A stretch of 64,000 nt of DNA, taken from contig OZ007570.1 in the NCBI GenBank assembly GCA_963931925.1, positions 677,501-741,500 on the forward strand, in the 5' to 3' direction. The first letter of the stretch is position 1. Each line of letters starts with the position of its first letter. A model generated the notes under the pieces. The model saw only the letters and a program-made list of their open reading frames with translations, searched no databases and had not been told where the DNA came from. Source of the DNA: Onchidella celtica. Its lineage: Eukaryota; Mollusca; Gastropoda; Systellommatophora; Onchidiidae. The translations under genes were made by a program, and so were the position numbers. Shown here piece by piece: positions 50,253 through 62,524 of this stretch.

Positions 50253-51650
50253 GCCTTGTTTTGATTGGCGTTGTTTTCTTCCTCTCCCCACCCGTCGCCC
50301 CAGTTTCTGCTTGTCTGTCCGCCCTACCCATATCTAAATAGTTTTCAAGCTGAAGGCATAATTATGACACACAGTTTTCCACGCACGGGCCTGATCGAAG
50401 GGGCCAAACTTATGTACATCGTATTTTACATTTTTAATAGACTGCCAGAAACTCCAGTGAACATAATCGTTCCATATAAAGACGACTGGCCTGGATTAAT
50501 TGACACTTAAGAAAATTGATTTAATCATTTTTGAAACTTGTTCAGGCTGGAGCGTTGAGAAAAAAAAAAAAGTAACCACATGGCACCACAATTCAGTACT
50601 CCCGCCACCAATGATTGTTTAATAACTAGACTATAAAAGCAGAGCGATTGGTGATAGACAGGAGAAACACAAATCAATAGTTGTCTGTCATTTCTCTTGC
50701 ACACAGAGCAGAGTCCTCCGCTCCCCCTCCCCCTCCTACCCCCAGCAACAGCCAAACTCATGAGACAGTACAAATAACACAATGTCACAACATTTGCTGA
50801 CGTCATAAGATCGCCATGACAACCACATCACCATGACAACAGCGACACTCAAACAAAGCAGTTGTTGACTCAGTGACAAAGCCCAAATGTCAGCAAGTGG
50901 AATGTAGACATTTTGTTTTATTAACAGACAAACTTGGTGCAAAATTAGAGCGACTATGTTGGTGAGAGGGTGAAAGTCTAACAAGAGTGCTCTACCATTC
51001 TGAGCTGGCAGTGACACAACTGGACTACTGCACGCATCCAGCACTGACCTTGTACACATGACCTCTCTCGTTTCCCATCCGCCACGTGCTAACAGTTTTA
51101 CCACAAACATCAACATCATCTAATGTTCACAGTGATAATTAAAATGTGTAGCATGAAAACACAGGTTTGGGAGGGGGGGGGGGGTGAGCGAGGGGTGACA
51201 GTTGTAGGTGGTACAAAGTGAAAATGTGTTGACAAAAAAGAAAACAAAATCTTCCTGGAAAACTTTATGGTCATTTGTCTTTGTCTGATGGAGAGATGGT
51301 TGTAACATGATGATGGAGAGATGGTTGTCACGTGACGCAGGATTCTCGGGTGGTGAGTTATCCATCACCTTTTAACTTTGTGCAAATACCCTCGTTTGTT
51401 TCTCATTATAATTTGGTCAACACCATAATCAGGTCAAAAAGTGTTGTGTTTTTGTTTTTTTCGTTTGACCCCTGAAAACATTATTTTAAAAACTGTGGCA
51501 AAATGACGTCATCACTTCTTATTCTCTCTCCTTCCTCCTCCCTCCCCACCCCCCCCCCACCCCCGCATAAAGAGTCCACTAAAATACTTTTGCTGCAAGG
51601 AAAAAAAAAAAAAAAGAAACTTTGTGGAGTCGCATAGAGACTTGGGATAG
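50253..51650. other. No supported gene
   Basis: Frames at 50265-50510 (plus) and 50525-51119 (minus) have no recognised motif. A short duplication GATGGAGAGATGGTTGT lies near 51289-51330. Confidence 0.4.
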
Positions 51651-51735
51651 CGACAAAGTGTGATGAAACTTGGCGGGGACAAAGTGTGATGAAACTTGGC
51701 GGGGACAAAGTGTGATGAAACTTGGCGGGGACAAA
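51651..51735. repeat. 27-bp minisatellite, 3 units
   Basis: Unit GACAAAGTGTGATGAAACTT then GGCGGGG. Confidence 0.9.
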
Positions 51736-52067
51736 TCTATGCAACATACAAGACTATTTTTGTGGTCACATTTAACATCGCTCCTTTCCTAGTACCCTGA
51801 TCTAGAACTGAAGACCCCCCCCCCCCCTCCCCTCCTTTTACTTTTTTTCTTGAATTTCCTGAGGAATTCCATCTCTTGGTCATGTCTATCTCTCTTTTAC
51901 CATTTGACCATTTGACCACGGGAAACAGAATGGCACGCAAATCTTCCAGGTCACGACAATAGCAGTCATAATCACCTGACGTAATAAATGTGAAGATTTT
52001 ATTGGCGGGGGGAAAAGCGTGTCGACATTGAAGCTGAAGCGCGTGGACTGACCAAACATGTCAGAGT

Positions 52068-52310
52068 TACGATAAGGTGGCACAGCTGGTGCCTTTTGCG
52101 TGCACGGACTTTGCACCGCCACCTAGCGGCGAATGAGTTGCAAGGCATAGATAATGGCGTCCTTTACAAAGCCAAACTAGAGAAAATATGAAATTTTGTT
52201 CACTGTTCAGCTACTACTGCTGGCTTTGATTGAAGTAGCTCATTTTATAACTTCATTCGCTATATGAAAACTCTGACCATTTGTTTTAGTTCTATTAGCA
52301 TTGTAGCAAA
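52068..52310. repeat. Dispersed repeat, copy B
   Basis: Homologous to 13495-13740 in the same orientation; contains GCACCGCCACCTAGCGGCGA, CTAGAGAAAATA and TTGAAGTAGCTCATT. Confidence 0.65.
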
Positions 52311-52574
52311 ATCGCGCTATTGATTTATCATTACATGAAAAACCTTTTTCATGCAATACGCAAAGGATCTCACACATGATCAGCAGGCTAGCTGTGTGCA
52401 GGTTATTTTTACAGGCGCGGAGAACGGGCTGTCCCATTTTATGTAAGTTAATTGGCTTTGGAGTGACCAGAGATCAGCGGAGGCAGAAACCAAACCGTTT
52501 CCTCTAACAACAACAACAACAACAACAAAGGATAATACCTGACAATATAATGACCATGTTTTGGCCAGGAAACA

Positions 52575-52608
<34 letters not shown>

Positions 52609-54367
52609 TCACCCCCACACAGAGAGACCAGGATGTGGACACACCACTGTGTTCTAACTAGCATTAATTAATGTATGAAGAGGCCAGATCGATGACATTA
52701 TGTATTCTGTGTCAGGGTTCAAGGTCACTTGTGTTTACATACATAAATACAGTAAGAAAACTTTGATGCACATGGCACAGGTGAGTGAGTGGACGATGAC
52801 ACAAGAATGAGTTGAAGAGTTTCCTCCTCCTAGCATGACGCCATTTTCTCAGCAGGAATCTCCGACCCTTTGAGATAGGTCAGGCAGAGTGGTTGTTCCT
52901 AATGACATCATGGGTTGACACCAAGACTCTGTATGTAACGCGTGGGATCATTTTGGTCGATTGCACTGGTAGACACGGGAGACTCAGCGAATCCCTGTTA
53001 GCACAGAGCTGAAAGTAGGTCAGTGGGTGAATGGAGAAATGGAGGTTCTTACTGGTAGAAACAGCGTACCGACGGGACTTGACAGCTTCAGTTCAGCCAG
53101 GACTGTGAAGACGCCACTATAAGAAGGAAATCCCCCCCCCCCCCCCCACACACATTATTTGTGCTGTTTGCCACATTGAGTCAAGGCTGTCTGTCTGTGT
53201 GTCTGCCAGATGTGGACTATGGAGTTCATCGGGAGCTCGCGCCACGCCCAGACCGACACAAATCTGAGAGGAAACAGTTACCAAACAGACTTGGCTCACT
53301 GTGCCACCAGTCTTAGGCTACAGACAGTAACTTTCCACAATCTTGTTTACCGCACCTACTTATTATCGAGGTTTGGCAGAAGTGATCTATCTTTCTCTAG
53401 ATTTTATATCATAGGTGGATGTGATGACCTTACTGACATATCGGTGGGTGGGCGGGGGGTGGGGGTGGGGGGGGGGGGGTGGGGGAGTTGAATCTGTGTA
53501 AAAAAAAAAAAAATGTCATGTTTATCATGGAAGAAACAGAAACAACAAGTACTCGAGTATTTTCTTGGATATGAATTAAATGAACTCTACAAACTTCCCA
53601 AATGACCAAAGAACCGTCGATCAAAAGTCTGAAATTCTTGTGAGAGTTGCTTTTCCTTATATGGCAACGGATTTAAAAAAAAATAAAAAATTTGGTGACT
53701 GTTTTGGATTCACGACAAATCAAATCCTGAAATTTCAAACCACCAAAACTCATAAACTATGAAAATGACAGGTTTCAGGAATTTTTCTCCTCAACTTTGA
53801 ACTAACGCTCTTGTTTCCTCCGCATTCTTGCTCAAAAACCTTTCTGTTGGTTAGAGCGACTTCAGATGGTCGGCCATGAGATCTGAGAGCTCGACAGTTT
53901 TTGTTCAACTTTTGCTAACCAAGAAAAAAACTTGATTTCCTACAGAAAGGGAGTTAACCGGTTTTCTCAGCCAAGACCGATAATTCATCTTCTCTCTGGT
54001 TCGGTATGTCACCTGGGACTGAGAGTGGCACGTTCTTTCACTTCCAGTTACTGCACTGATAAGAAAAGCGATGTCATTCAGCTGAGCGCGGTATAGACAA
54101 TTTCGCCGGGTGCAGAGGGATAGAGGAATGTAGTGATTGTAGGGGAAATAAGCTGGAGAGGCTGTGCAAGTGAACGTTTACCGCGCCGGGAGAAGGCGTC
54201 AATATTATCAGGTCACAATTTGTAGAGCAGTGTCAGAATAACAGTTGACAAACATTTGTTTGATAAATCACTACACCACACAGACCAGTAGATTATTTTC
54301 TCCCAGACATCTAAACTCTCCATGCCCAATCCGAGTTCACATGCCTTCAGTGTACACCATCTGTCTA
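52311..54367. other. No supported gene; (CA)n at 52573-52610
   Basis: CA microsatellite, an (ACA)n run at 52507-52528 and a long G-rich tract at 53440-53490. No exon recognised. Confidence 0.45.
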
Positions 54368-56166
54368 TCAGGACGTATTCTTCTCTACTTCCTCCTCCTC
54401 CTCCACACATTTCACCACCATGGCGGCATACCATTGGTTCAGCACCACCTTGAACTTTAACCCCTGGCAGCAGGCACGTGGTATAAAATCTGGATCCTGA
54501 TTGGATGTTCTGACCTCGGCGCCATTTTCATAGCACAACGTTTCTATGGTGTTCCGTGACTGGGGAGAGAGAGAGAACAAAATGGAATTTTCTACCACAC
54601 AATCAAGATGTGCTTAAAACTATATGGGTGTGTGTGCAACTGTGTGTGTGTGTGTGTATATAATTACAAAAAACGTGCACTTCTCACTCTAACGACTTTG
54701 TGTTTATTTGCAACTAGATTAGATCTAGTTGGCGAGTTGGTGGTTCTAGATTGTCTAGTACGGGGCGTGGGCGGAGGGACATTCCAGTGTGTTTGTGGGT
54801 GTGGACGGGGTTTGTGTGTACTGAAATGTAATGTGTGTATGAATATACGTGAGTGCGCTTTGCGCGCGTTGTATGTGTTTGTTGGCTGGCAGATTTTGAC
54901 AACCTGGGACACCCATGGTTGGCCTGACGTCTGACAATAAAACCTCCGCTTTTCTTCCCAGCCCCCCCCCCCCTCTTTTGTGTGTTTACATCATTGTTAC
55001 ATAAAGATATCTATACGTCTCTAAATGGTTGACTGAAGTTAAATCAAAATCTAATGTAGACAGAAAAATTCCAGTGTGGAGTAAATCACGCTTGACATTT
55101 TTCCAATTTCCACAAGTTAAACATAATTTATTTCTGGGTTTACAGTCGGCCAAAGTGGCACATTGAACCGTCGCCATGGCAACCAGAGTCACAAAGCTTT
55201 GCCCATGGCTACAATACCACCTAAAGATCGGTGTCACAGACAGGGATCAGTTGTCAAGTTGCTTCTTGATTTACAACTTCTTAGACAACAACAAAAACAA
55301 CAGCCAGAACAACAACCGTCATCATCATCAAATTGCCAACAGCAACACCACCCTCCCCCCCTTCGTGACCTACCATACACTGAAATCTGAAGCCGAGAGA
55401 GAAGTCTATGGCCACTACAGCGACTGTCTCACTGCCGTTACAGCAGGGGCGGTTCTGACAGGGAAAGTTGAGAGGGAGATGGTCAGAGGCGTAGCCTAGC
55501 ACTCCACTGCAGCAGATCTCCTGCCCTGTCGGTGACAGCAACTGTGACATCGAGTCTGTTGTCGGGTCACTGGTACTCTGAGGGAGACAGAGAGAATTCA
55601 GAACATTTTCTGTTGTAACAAAGAATCTTATGTCACATTTACAAAGTTTTCGGGTCAGTGAATGTATATTTATAGGGCACTAAGACTTCTCTGTGGAATA
55701 AAGATTTATCAAAGCGACCAATCAGAAGAAAGAAAACCAAACAACCAATCAGATCGAACACACTAATAAATATTTATGTACATATTAATGATACATTCGG
55801 TGACCTTGACAACATCTTAAGTCGTTAGATCAAAGTGTGTAAGGATGCAATCGCTTCTGACCAACCTAGATGTGACAGGACTGGGTAGTCGGTGCAGACA
55901 AAAGTAGTCTTTCCATTTTGATGACGACGACGATGATGATGATGATGTAGATGAAGGACAATAGTCTTATTGTATGTACAAGGAGGAGAGAAGCCACACT
56001 AAGGCAAAAGTTGTTTCCCCGCACACACCGACATTGACTGGATTCGGACCAACAACACCGTGAGATCACTCTACATCCTCAGTCAACTTGAGCGTTGACC
56101 CCGGCACGGCCAGGCCGTACTGTCGGCCACCAGGGCAGACTCCATAACAGAACATCTTGGCCTTAT
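54368..56166 (-). CDS. Candidate cysteine-rich protein gene, three 3' exons
   Basis: Three minus-strand exons fit together in phase. Exon A is 56166-56075: acceptor TTTGTTCCTAG, weak donor GAGGAT|GTAGAG. It encodes MFCYGVCPGGRQYGLAVPG. Exon B is 55577-55374: acceptor TCTGTCTCCCTCAG, donor GTATG|GTAGGT, 68 codons, both ends phase 0. It contains GQEICCSGVLGYASDH, NFPCQNRPCCNGS and GFRFQCM. Exon C is 54559-54368: acceptor TCTCTCTCTCCCCAG, phase 0, with PRACCQGLKFKVVLNQW, a run of five Glu and a TGA stop. The paired cysteines suggest a secreted or extracellular disulfide-rich protein. I do not recognise the family, and the first exon is not identified. Exon B is the best supported, exon A the least. 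Confidence 0.42.
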
Positions 56167-56289
56167 CTAGGAACAAATAAATTGGTTTGGAGTACCAAAA
56201 ATTCACAGGATGAAAACATGGAGCTCGTGCGGATTCCTCTGGTTGACGTCATAACAACAACAACAACAAAATTCCAGTCTTTGTTTCTT

Positions 56290-57025
56290 TTTCAGGTCAG
56301 GGGGGTCCGGGGGTAGGGGGTCCGGGGGTCGGGGGTAGGGGGTCCGGGGGTAGGGGGTAGGTGGTCCGGGGGTAGGGGGTCCGGGGGTAGGGATCCGGGG
56401 GTAGGTGGTAGGGGGTCCGGGGTAGGAGGTCCGGGGGTAGGGGGTCCGGGGGTAGGGAGTCCGGGGGTAGGGGGTCCGGGGTAGGGGGTCCGGGGTAGGG
56501 AGTCCGGGGGTAAGAGGTCCGGGGGTGGGGGGTCCGGGGGTAGGGAGTCCGGGGGTAAGGGGTCCGGGTAGTCCGGGGGTAGGGGGTCCGGGGGTAGGGG
56601 GTCCGGGGGTAGGGAGTCCGGGGGTAGGAGGTCCGGGGGTGGGGGGTCCGGGGGTGGGGGGTCCGGGGGTGGGGGGTCCGGGAGTAGGGAGTCCGGGGGT
56701 AGGGGGTCCGGGGGTAGGGGGTAAGGGGTCCGGGGGTCCGGGGGTAGGGGGTCCGGGGTAGGGGGTCCGGGGGTAGAGGGTCCGGGGGTAGGGGGTCCGG
56801 GGGTAGGGGGTAAGGGGTCCGGGGGTAGGGGGTAGTGGGTCCGGGGGTAGGGGGTAGGAGGTAGGGGTCCGGGGGTAGGGGGTAGGGGTCCGGGGGTAGG
56901 GGGTAGGAGGTAGGGGTCGGGGGTCCGGGGGTAGGGGGTCCGGGGTAGGGAGTCCGGGGGTAGGGGGTCTGGGGGTAGGGGGTAGGGGGTCTGGGGGAAG
57001 GGGGTCCGGGGGTAGGGGGTCCGGG
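56290..57025. repeat. G-rich minisatellite of GGGGGTAGGGGGTCC type
   Basis: About 735 bp of a short unit (around 14 bp) alternating GGGGGTCC and GGGGGTAGG with length variants. One strand is almost pure G/T with a few A and C and could form G-quadruplexes. The Pro-rich minus-strand frame is an artefact. Confidence 0.95.
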
Positions 57026-58670
57026 CGATCCTGTACACGTTCGCTTTTTAGTTTTGGTCGTGAATTAAAAACTTGAGTTTATTCTGAATTTTTGTTTGAC
57101 CAAGTTTGAAGTTGTAGATCTACGGCTGTAAGATTGTATGACTATATGAAAATCATGTTCTTGATGCAACCAGCAAACAGTTGATGTACGTCAGCTTTCA
57201 CTTCAAGCTTGAGACTTCAGACAGGATACCCAACTGGATGGAGGTGGAACCTTACTTCAGCAATGAAATACCAGGTTATATTTTTGTCTCAAATCCGATC
57301 TTGCAGGACAAAGTCAAAACAACTATTGCTGACCAACATTTCTGACCGGATCAGGCAAAAGATCGCGCGCTGTTCTGTTTGGACATTTAGACCATCTCTG
57401 TCTTCTAGAGATTTCCATTGGTCAAGTTTTATTCTCGTAAATTTTGTCACGTCCAGCAATTCTCCTACCACAGTATTTCTGACCACTCAAATCGTCCCAT
57501 GTCTGGAGCAGACCACGTGACAAAACTTCCGCCCGCCTCTGGTGAGGTGACAACTGTTGCAAGACATACATCTCTTATAATAATGAGAGCAAGGGGTAAA
57601 CTGCCTGTAACGCTTATGCATTTGATGGCCATTCAAGCTAGACACTTGAAAGTTTGCATACGACCGTTTTTTGATACTGCCGAGTTGCATGGCTGGCTTA
57701 GTTTTTGCGTTTGACCACGTCTTATATTTTTTTGAAAACTGTGAAACGCCTTAGCGTTTAAACCCCGACTAAATTCCTGGTGTAGTTTTTAGAGTGTTGC
57801 GTATGGGTCTAGCAATCGATACTCAGTATCGAAGGCTGTCATTTTGCGCAAACCTCTGCATGACGTCTAAGCATTACATGGCCTTTAAAGCGAGACAATC
57901 ACAATTATTTTGGTATATCTAGGCCTAGGCCTACTGTTTTTTATCCTGTCGAGCTGCATGGATGCGGTGATGTATGTTTATATGATCGTTATGGATGGCG
58001 ATTCCGCAACCTCTTTACTGGGCGCTAGCAAAACCTATACACAGTATCGAATATGCCATTTTCTTTGAGCGTGGCCTGCTTGAAAGTAAACAAGACATGT
58101 GCTCAGCTTGATGCTGACAATGTTACACAGGCAATGTTGTGTATACCCTGAAGGGGAGGTCCTCCACCCGTCCGCGCCAGTCAAGAAAACACACTAAAGA
58201 GGGGACTTTTGGGCGAGCTTATCAAATGGTTGGGTTTAGTACTTGTATGGGACAGAGGAAGAAGAAAGAAAGAAGGAAAGCGCGGGTTAGGGGAGGTCAT
58301 CATATTAATTATGTTTGTTTACTTTTTGGTAAGTGGCGCGCACGGGGGGAACACCTTCCCCCTGAAGTTTTGCGATCATGATTGTCAGGTAAGCGAATAG
58401 TTTAAACAATTCAGCATTTGTCTAACCTGTCTTTGCAGTCTCTCAATCTCTTTTGTTTTGTTTGCCACTCATCGTTCGAAGAACGGGTGCATTTACTAGT
58501 CCAACCAATGGTGACGAGAAAATATTTGATAGTGACGGCAGCACTTTGGCGCTGGCTTGTGGGTTGCTCCGCCCGCCCCGTGACCTGTATGGGCCAGGGA
58601 CATTGCATAGAATACCAAGGTTAACCATTCATTATGTCACAAATCCCAGACTGGGAAATGTAATAGTTTA
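57026..58670. other. Intergenic; one weak coding candidate
   Basis: At 57141-57344 the plus strand holds a protein-like frame including QLMYVSFHFKLETSD and PNWMEVEPYFSNEIPG before TGA, with an acceptor-like CAGCAAACAG before TTGATGTAC. No function recognised. The rest shows nothing I can support. Confidence 0.25.
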
Positions 58671-59514
58671 TGACAGGACGACAATCACGAACAAACAAGT
58701 TTAACACTTAACAAAACAACCCATCAGACTCACACATTTATTAAACATAATTATACATATAATAGCGCAATTACATATATTATATTATTGAAATGACTGC
58801 CGTACAACGGCCTTATTCTCACACACACGCTCCCTCGGATCCACAATCCGGGAGTTACTCCTAAAGGCACTTCGGCCTCAGCCTCTCCCCTCAAGGTCTT
58901 AATAGTACATTAATGATTCACGGGCACCGCAGTCTCTCAATATCACCTTCCTATTGTCATACACCTTAGCACTCCCCTAGCACCTCAGCAGGGCAATAAC
59001 ACATTATTATTTCCATAGCCATCAACATGGCAACAACATAATATCAGTTCACTAGCCTATCAACCTGGCAACAAGATAGTATCTCATTCACTCTCATATC
59101 TACGTCCCTGTCCGTGACCTGACTGCCACGACTTTATGTGCCTCTACTGTCCTGCACTGACAGCCTCACTTCTGGCCTATGTGTGGCCTCCGGCCCTATG
59201 CTGGCCTATCCCCGGTGCTCATCGAGGTGGCTCTGCGGCCCGTCCCCGACACCAGTCATAACTGGAAAGACTCTCACTAGTCTTCTCGACTGCTTCCCCT
59301 TTATGTCCGCCCGATGGGCTTTTATTCACAGGTCCGATCCCTGGGACCTTCTAACTTGCAGTGATAGTTATACAGCGCTTTCGCCTCCTTCAGACCCCCC
59401 CCCCCCCACTACTCACAACAGCACGCTTAACTTGCTGTCTACTGTGAGCCTTTCTTACTCTACACCCGCTCTGTAGCAATCCCCTTAATTGCACTCACTC
59501 CACTCGTGACATCA
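58671..59514 (-). repeat. 3' LTR of the Ty3/gypsy element (approximate ends)
   Basis: In minus sense the LTR begins TGATGTCACGAG right after a purine-rich tract and ends near GTCCTGTCA, giving TG...CA termini. A polyadenylation signal AATAAA lies at 58742-58737 (minus), about 70 bp before the proposed end. The partner 5' LTR is outside the window, so the ends cannot be confirmed. Confidence 0.55.
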
Positions 59515-59531
59515 TCCCCCACCCCAAAAAA
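59515..59531 (-). promoter_or_regulatory. Polypurine tract of the gypsy element
   Basis: In minus sense TTTTTTTGGGGTGGGGGA immediately precedes the LTR, as expected for the plus-strand DNA primer of an LTR retrotransposon. Confidence 0.6.
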
Positions 59532-59866
59532 ATTAATGCAATTAATTTCAAATCGCATCAAGATGACTGTCAACGAGTGAGCGTGAGCAATACCTACACT
59601 AGAAAAATGACCTATCAGTTCCCCCAGTATATAAAATACCGAAATCAGGGGAAAATATGGGGATCCGTATGGCCTGCAATATGCATATATGTGTCACATC
59701 ATGAATAGCTAACTAATCACAATATCTAATACAGAATCAAAAACCACTCAACCTATCAACCATTCTTCATATCATATTTATAATGTCAATATTTTAAAGT
59801 CGACTCATTCACACAGATCCTGTCAATGTTCCTGTCCTCCGATGTATAAGCTCCTGAAATCTTCCC

Positions 59867-62524
59867 CTAGGCTCGACTAAGGTAGTCGGCGATATGATTG
59901 CTGGTTCCTGGAATTGGTTGAATAACGAAGGTGTACGGCTGTAAAGCCAATGCCCATCTAGACAAGCGTGGGCTGGACGAACGATTCTTCGACAAAAATG
60001 TCAGTGGCTTGTGGTCCGTCTGGATACAAAATTCTCGTCCCATGAGATAACGTCCTAGTTTCTGGACGGACCAGACAATGGCAAGACACTCACGCTCTAT
60101 CACAGAATACTTTCTTTCTCTCTGCAATAACTTCCTACTGACATAACATACAGGATGGAGACATTCGTTCTTCTCCTGTAGAAGACAAGCGCCGACACCA
60201 GAGTCCGACGCATCCGTTCTGAGGATAAAATTAGATCGAAAATCGGGTAATATCAGAATGGGTGACGACGATAATGCTGTCACCAAATTATCAAATGATG
60301 TCTGACATTCAGACGTCCACTGGACCTTATCGGGTTGTCCCTTCTTAGTAAGGTCAGTAAGAGAAGATGACAAGGAGGAAAAATTTGGAATGAACTTTCT
60401 GTAGTAATTTAAAATTCCCACTAAGCTTCTGACTTGTTTCTTTGTTTTTGGGATTTGCAACCCTACTAATTTGTCAATTTTTGTTCCTTCAGGCCTCTGA
60501 ACACCTCTACCCACGATATGTCCTAAGAATACTATCTCTGGACATGCCAAATCCATCTTTGCGGGTTTAGCAGTTAACCCAAAATGACGTAATCGCTGAA
60601 AAATTACTGTTAGTGTCTGAATATGATCAGACCATGTCGACGTATGGCATGCTATATCGTCAAAGAATGACACGACATTAGGTATGTCCTTCAACACTAG
60701 TCTCATTAATCGTGCAAACGTCGCTGGCGCGTTTACCAACCCAAATGGCATGACCTTAAATTGGAATAATCCAATGGGCGTTTGGAACGCCGTGTATTGT
60801 TTAGATTCCTCAGTAAGCGGGATTTCCCAATACCCTTTCGTCAAATCTATCTTGGAAAACCACGTGGACCCGGCCAATGAAGCTATTAATTCCTCCTGAA
60901 ACGGGATAGGCTCCCTATCGCCTACCGTAATAGTGTTCAATCTTCGAAAATCAATACAGAACCGCACCGATCCATCAAGTTTTTTCACGAGGACGATGGG
61001 TGATGAATACGGCGATGTTGATGGTTCTATCACATCTAACTTCAACATTGACTCAACTTCCTTTATGACTCTATCTCTCGAAGAAAAAGGCAGCGGATAC
61101 GGTTTAAGAAATACTGGCTTATCCGAAGTCAACTTTATTTGGTGCTGGATCACCGTAGTGCGACCCGGCAAATCCGTAACAACGTCCGGGAATGACGCTA
61201 ACAGGGTCTCAAGTTCCCTACTCCTTGAACTCGTAAGGTCAGGGTTAATTTTAACGTCCCTGTAACCTTGTGTCGCAGTTAACTCCGGCAATTGAATTTG
61301 TAACTCTTCCTGCGCGTCGGTGTCGCTTACGTCACAGTCCAACTGGTCTACGACCCCCGTACAAGCAGTAGAGAAGACAGTCTCCTCTGGTCTTGTCTGT
61401 GCACACAGATACTGTGGTCTCTCATAAAATCTCTGTAGCATATTAACATGGAAAACCTTACTCGCTCCATCAATGTGGATAGCGTAATCTACCTTTGAAA
61501 CAACTCGCTCAATAACATAAGGGCCTTTCCATGTCATCAATAACTTATTATGGTCCGTAGGTAACAACAACAGAACCTTGTCTCCTGGCTTAAAAATTCT
61601 CAGTTTGGAACCTCTATCTTTATAGTCTTTTGCTCTTTTCGAAGCGATACCGGAAGCTTCTTCTGCTATAGTGCGCGCTGAAGATAGTCTTTCTCTTAAA
61701 TCAACAAGGTACTGAAACACCGAAACCTGCTCATCGTCTCCCGATGATGGCGACGTCATCATGTCTCGAAGAACGTCAGTTGGGCCCCTAGGACTACGAC
61801 CGTACATCATTTCGAACGGCGAGAATCCCGTTGACTCCTGCCGTACCTCTCTGTACGCGAATAACACTGCAGGGATATATCTATCCCAATCTTTAGGGCG
61901 ATCAGCAGCTACCTTACGCAGCATCGACTTTAACGTCGAGTTCAATCTCTCGCACATGCCATTAGCCTGCGGATGATAAGGGGTGGTAGTGATGGGTTGT
62001 ATACTGAATAAGCGGAACAATTCCTTCATCATCTGCGACGTAAATTGCGCGCCCCTATCAGACAGAATTTGCTCTGGTATTCCTACCCTAGCGAAAATTG
62101 CAAACAACGCTTCCGCGACTGCCTCAGACGTTATGGTCCGCAGAGGAACCGCCTCTGGCCATCTCGTAGCATTACATATGACCGTTAAGAAAAATCGATT
62201 CCCCCTATCGGTCGCTGGGTGAATGGGGCCAACAAGGTCTATCGAGACCTTTTTAAACGGTTCCGAGACCGTGGGGATCTTCTGAAGAGGAGCCTGGGGT
62301 GTACGACCCTTATGCGTCGTCTTTTGGCACGCACTGCACGTCTTACAATAGACTTGCACATCTCTGTGGATCGATGGCCAGTAAAAATTTTTTAGGACCC
62401 TTTCTTTGGTTCTAGCTATCCCCATATGACCCGCTAATGGGACATCATGTGCCAAGTGCAATACTGTTGCGATCAGCAACGCTGGCACAACGACCTGATT
62501 TAAAATGGAGGACACCGTTACATA
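59867..62524 (-). pseudogene. gypsy pol: integrase then reverse transcriptase and RNase H
   Basis: The open frame covers about 882 residues from GTG 62515 (open from 62524) to TAG 59869-59867. The integrase zinc finger comes first (H23, H30, C60, C63). The catalytic triad is D93 in SIDLVGP, D153 in LSDRGAQF and E189 in NGMCERLN, a D-D-35-E spacing. A GPY/F module follows (WKGPYVIE near 330). RT spans roughly 490-670 with IDFRRLN, FSKIDLTKGYWEI and the active site FFDD at 617-620. RNase H has RTDAS near 768 and TDHKPL near 834. It is a single uninterrupted frame and would be functional-looking, but it begins inside the integrase N-terminus: the preceding part of integrase lies in the upstream frame, so a one-step frameshift separates them. 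I call it a pseudogene for that reason; programmed frameshifting is less likely because the overlap is only a few bases. Confidence 0.88.

Noticed and set aside
56292..57038. 248-codon proline-rich minus-strand frame resembling an extensin
   Set aside because: Reverse complement of a G-rich minisatellite with variable unit length; no signal peptide or conserved flank.
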